NCBI GenBank assembly: GCA_002293365.1
Contig: DBDD01000310.1
Coordinates: 1-18,467 of the forward strand
Source of the DNA: Christensenella sp. UBA941
GTDB lineage: Bacteria; Bacillota; Clostridia; Christensenellales; UBA941
Length of the DNA stretch: 18,467 nt
Direction of reading: 5' to 3'
Part shown: in pieces, positions 14,774-18,467 of the stretch
How positions within the stretch are numbered: position 1 is the stretch's first letter
Layout: each line of letters opens with the position of its first letter
Program-made: the position numbers and the translations under genes
The notes under the pieces: generated by a model
Told to the model about the DNA's origin: nothing
Database searches by the model: none
Seen by the model: only the letters and a program-made list of their open reading frames with translations

Positions 14774-15760
14774 ATTAAAGCTCGCCGTCAGGATACGCTC
14801 GGGCACATGGTCGAAAAGCTGGCCGAGAGGCTCCTTTTTTTGGATCAAGGCGGCCGTTTCCGCAAACAATGGCGCAACGGAGACCAGCTTGATACGGCTG
14901 GAATTTCGAGCCGCCTCGCATTCGACCGTATCCGTCGATATGAGCATTTCGATCGGGCTGGCTTCGATACGCTTGACGCCTTGCTCTTTCAGGTTGAGAT
15001 GTGAGAGGCAGGCGAAAATACGGTTTGCGCCCTTTTGCCGAAGGCCATACGCGATATCGCAAATGGTGCCGCCGGAAATCGTGAAATCGTCAACTATCAG
15101 GCAATTTTTGCCCTCGACATGGCCGATGATTTCGAGAATCTTGGCGTTTTCGTCGTGACCGGTGCGGGTTTTGTCTCCGATGGCGACGGGGCAGTTCAGT
15201 TCGTTGGCAAATTCGTGCGCGCGCTTGGCAAACCCGGCGTCGGGCGAGACGACGACAAGATTTTCGTCTACGATGCCCCAGCGCTTTACGTATTCTACTA
15301 ATATCGTACGGGCGTAAAGATGGTCGAGCGGTTTTTTGAAGAAGCCCTGGACCTGCGCGGAATGCAGATCCATCGTGATTATGCGGTCGACGCCTTCGAG
15401 CTCTAAGCACTCGGCGCAAACGCGCGCGCGAATCGATACGCGCGGCTCGTCCTTTTTATCGCCTTTAGCGTAGCTAAAGTAGGGGATGATCGCCGTGATC
15501 GAGTTGGCGCTTGAGCGTTTAAACGCGTCGATCCAGAATAGCAGCTCTACAAATTCCCTGTTTGGATCGACGCCGATCGGCTGTACGATGTACACGTCCT
15601 TATCGCGGATCGGCTCCAGAATTCGTACCATCAGATTGCCGTCTGAAAAAACTATTGCCTCGGAATTACCCAATTCCTGATCCAAAAACGCGCACATACG
15701 CTCTGCGAATGGCCGTCCCGTCGTGCCTGCAAAAATCCTAATGTGGCCACCGGAGTTCAT
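14738..15760 (-). CDS. prs: Ribose-phosphate pyrophosphokinase
   Basis: Prs makes PRPP from ribose-5-phosphate and ATP for nucleotide, histidine and tryptophan synthesis. The 340-residue protein has the duplicated PRTase fold. Visible parts are FSDGNLMVRILEPIRDKDVY with VQPIGVDPN near the N-terminus, the catalytic loop IPYFSYAKGDKKDEPRVSIR, the MDLHSAQVQGFFKKP loop with the catalytic His, SPDAGFAKRA with the conserved Lys-Arg, and the PRPP loop IVDDFTISGGT. The loop reads KGDKKDEPRVS where B. subtilis has RQDRK, so this is a divergent subfamily, though the DKKD core resembles animal Prs. The last 25 or so residues exceed the usual end; the final ten (FPSQIRMDLD) are encoded by a tandem repeat. 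CGGGAGGT lies 8 bases before the ATG. It follows the PHP gene by 31 bp. Confidence 0.93.
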   Translation of the reverse strand: MNSGGHIRIFAGTTGRPFAERMCAFLDQELGNSEAIVFSDGNLMVRILEPIRDKDVYIVQPIGVDPNREFVELLFWIDAFKRSSANSITAIIPYFSYAKGDKKDEPRVSIRARVCAECLELEGVDRIITMDLHSAQVQGFFKKPLDHLYARTILVEYVKRWGIVDENLVVVSPDAGFAKRAHEFANELNCPVAIGDKTRTGHDENAKILEIIGHVEGKNCLIVDDFTISGGTICDIAYGLRQKGANRIFACLSHLNLKEQGVKRIEASPIEMLISTDTVECEAARNSSRIKLVSVAPLFAETAALIQKKEPLGQLFDHVPERILTASFNGFPSQIRMDLD

Positions 15761-15791
15761 TGGTAGTTACCTCCCGAAAAAATCATATCTA

Positions 15792-16619
15792 TCATATCAC
15801 ATTTTTACTCAGTTCGTACCAGAATTGCAAAAAATCGTCGGCGAAATAACAACAAGCGACCTCAATGCCGGGCCGATAGGCGCCGTGGAAGTCGCTTCCG
15901 CAGGAAATATGCATGTCGTGTGATTGCGCGAGGCGCTTAAGAAGCGCCGTTTGGGCGGGCGTATGCGAGGGATAATACGCCTCGACGCCTTTAAGACCCA
16001 TTGCCGCTAGTTTGTTTATGGCCTCGGGGACATCCATGCGCAGCTTAAACGGATGCGCAAGCACGGAAATACCCCCGGCGCGCCGGATAATATCGAGTAA
16101 TTTATCCGCGCCCGGGCGCTCATGCGTATAAAAAGCGCGGCCATTCCGGCCAAGCCAAACGCGAAAGGCGTCGTTCGTATCGGAAGCATAGCCGCCGCTT
16201 GCAAGCGCAAAGGCCATATGCGTACGGGCTATTCTTTTTAGGTTGGTTGTGGGGAGAAATCCCGTTATATCCGCGCCGAGCGCTTTCAAGCGCTCAAGAA
16301 TGCGCTCGTTGCGCCGGGCGCGCTCTTCGGATATAGCGTCGATATGGCGGATAAGCGCTGAAGCGCCAGGGTCGAATGCGTAGGCTAGAATATGCGCTTC
16401 GCAATGAGGCGTCAACATGCATTCGAGCTCGACGCCGGCGATCGTCGCAATGCCGCGCGCTTTTGCGGCACTTAGCATCGACGGGAGCCCGGCAATACTT
16501 GCGTGGTCGGTAAGCGCGATTAATTTAGCGCCGACCCGGGACGCTTCCGCCGATAGTTCTTCCGGCGTCATCGATCCGTCCGAGTGGACGCTATGCAAGT
16601 GTAAGTCGAGTATGTCCAT
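15792..16619 (-). CDS. PHP-domain phosphoesterase (RNase AM/YciV-like)
   Basis: A 275-residue PHP-domain protein resembling the YciV/TrpH group, characterised members of which are 3',5'-nucleoside bisphosphate phosphatases or 5'-to-3' exonucleases trimming RNA ends. PHP metal motifs are in place: DLHLHSVHSDGS (His7, His9, Asp14), ALTDHA (Asp38, His39), AGVELE (Glu64), a later VLAHPF and the C-terminal CGSDFHG. An insertion of helices (about 85-190) is normal for the group. The ATG at 16619-16617 overlaps the upstream thioesterase stop by one base (TGATG), and no separate ribosome binding site is evident, so coupled translation is likely. A TTG one codon earlier is an alternative start. The exact substrate is inference from family resemblance. 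Confidence 0.87.
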   Translation of the reverse strand: MDILDLHLHSVHSDGSMTPEELSAEASRVGAKLIALTDHASIAGLPSMLSAAKARGIATIAGVELECMLTPHCEAHILAYAFDPGASALIRHIDAISEERARRNERILERLKALGADITGFLPTTNLKRIARTHMAFALASGGYASDTNDAFRVWLGRNGRAFYTHERPGADKLLDIIRRAGGISVLAHPFKLRMDVPEAINKLAAMGLKGVEAYYPSHTPAQTALLKRLAQSHDMHISCGSDFHGAYRPGIEVACCYFADDFLQFWYELSKNVI

Positions 16620-16999
16620 CAATTTTTGCTGTTTAGCTTCTTCATGAAGCGTTCAGTATCTATTATAGCCCTATTATGCATTCCTTTGCCAATTAGGCCA
16701 TCCTCGTCGTAAGCCTCGACTTGGAAAACCAGCTGTCGCCCATCAATAGAAACGAGCTTGGCGTGGATTCGCAGCCTTTGGTTCAGGCCGGAGGGCTTGA
16801 CGTGATCGACGCATACGCGCGTTCCGACCGTCGTCTGCCCCTCGGGCAAATCTTTTTGAGCGAGCTGGAGGCAAGCGCCCTCCATAAACGCGATCATGCA
16901 AGGCGTCGCGAATACGTCTTGCCCGCCGCTTCCCCAAACGGAAGCGAAATGACCTGCTTCCACGACCTTTTCGATTATGAATTCTTCGCCGATGGTCAT
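16619..16999 (-). CDS. FlK-like hotdog-fold thioesterase
   Basis: A 126-residue single-domain hotdog protein of the fluoroacetyl-CoA thioesterase (FlK)-like family, which hydrolyses small acyl-CoA thioesters in characterised cases. The triad of S. cattleya FlK (Thr42, Glu50, His76) has counterparts at Thr32 in FATPCM, Glu40 in FMEGAC and His66 in VDHVKPSG, with exactly the same spacing. The motifs TVGTRVCVDHVKPSG, SIDGRQLVFQVEAYDEDG and IGKGMHNRAIID are typical. Fluoroacetate resistance should not be read into it: most relatives are of unknown substrate. A weak GAAAGGT site lies some 14 bases before the ATG. It is translationally coupled to the PHP gene and separated from ftsH by a repeat element. 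Confidence 0.85.
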   Translation of the reverse strand: MTIGEEFIIEKVVEAGHFASVWGSGGQDVFATPCMIAFMEGACLQLAQKDLPEGQTTVGTRVCVDHVKPSGLNQRLRIHAKLVSIDGRQLVFQVEAYDEDGLIGKGMHNRAIIDTERFMKKLNSKN

Positions 17000-17036
17000 T
17001 CGGTATTACATATACCTTTCTTATAATGTCGTATAC

Positions 17037-17111
17037 TGTAGGGGCGAACTGTGTTCGCCCGTGAGCACCGAACGTCATGATTGAATCGGGCGAACGCAGT
17101 TCGCCCCTACA
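17037..17111. repeat. GTAGGGG-ended inverted-repeat element, copy C
   Basis: A 75-bp element between ftsH and the thioesterase gene. The 25-bp ends (17037-17061 and 17087-17111) are inverted copies with one mismatch; the outer ten bases are TGTAGGGGCG. Each arm is a hairpin: GGGCGAAC/GTTCGCCC with a 3-base loop (TGT on the left, GCA on the right). The 25-bp centre is unrelated to that of copy A. It ends 9 bases from the ftsH stop and would be transcribed with ftsH; no U-run follows, so it does not look like a classical terminator. Confidence 0.8.
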
Positions 17112-17120
17112 TAAATTACG

Positions 17121-18467
<1,347 letters not shown>

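Noticed and set aside
17037..17111. Intrinsic terminator of ftsH
   Set aside because: The hairpins are not followed by a U-run, and the same structure occurs between co-directional glg genes, so it is treated as a repeat element.

Overview
The window looks like a chromosomal piece of an uncultivated Clostridia-type Firmicute (Bacillota), probably a gut lineage. The reasons are the paired GlgC/GlgD ADP-glucose pyrophosphorylase, the ComFB proteins, the radical SAM/DUF4130 pair, strong AGGAGG-type ribosome binding sites, and short GTAGGGG-ended intergenic repeats. Base composition is fairly GC-rich. I saw no rRNA, tRNA, CRISPR array, transposase or phage gene, and no gene-free stretch longer than about 170 bases.

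Left part (1-2910, + strand): the 3' end of a radical SAM protein of the 'DNA modification/repair' type is translationally coupled to its usual partner of the DUF4130 type. Next comes lplA (lipoate-protein ligase), which has a good sigma-A promoter of its own.

Centre (2911-14023, + strand): a glycogen gene cluster in the order glgB-like, glgC, glgD, glgA, glgP, GH13 glucan hydrolase. It covers ADP-glucose synthesis (GlgC+GlgD), chain elongation (GlgA), phosphorolysis (GlgP) and hydrolysis or debranching (GH13). Two points stand out. First, the glgB-like protein keeps the whole branching-enzyme fold but has lost the nucleophile Asp (now Ser), the region II Arg (now His), the region I His (now Tyr) and the region IV Asp (now Ala), so it reads as a branching-enzyme pseudoenzyme. 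Second, GlgA carries a 130-residue Lys/Ala-rich C-terminal tail made of KKAAEG-type repeats.

Right part (14026-18467, - strand): transcribed leftward are ftsH (5' end outside the window), a FlK-like hotdog thioesterase, a PHP-domain phosphoesterase, prs with a lineage-specific catalytic loop, and two tandem ComFB paralogues. The last ComFB gene converges on the glycogen cluster with only 2 bp between the stop codons.

Repeats: about 75-bp elements with GTAGGGG...CCCCTAC ends lie between glgD and glgA and between ftsH and the thioesterase gene. Each arm is itself a hairpin, the hairpin sequence differs between elements, and it is shared by the two arms of one element. A composite, rearranged version lies between glgP and GH13. 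A separate tandem repeat of about 44 bp lies downstream of prs, and its last copy supplies the prs stop codon.
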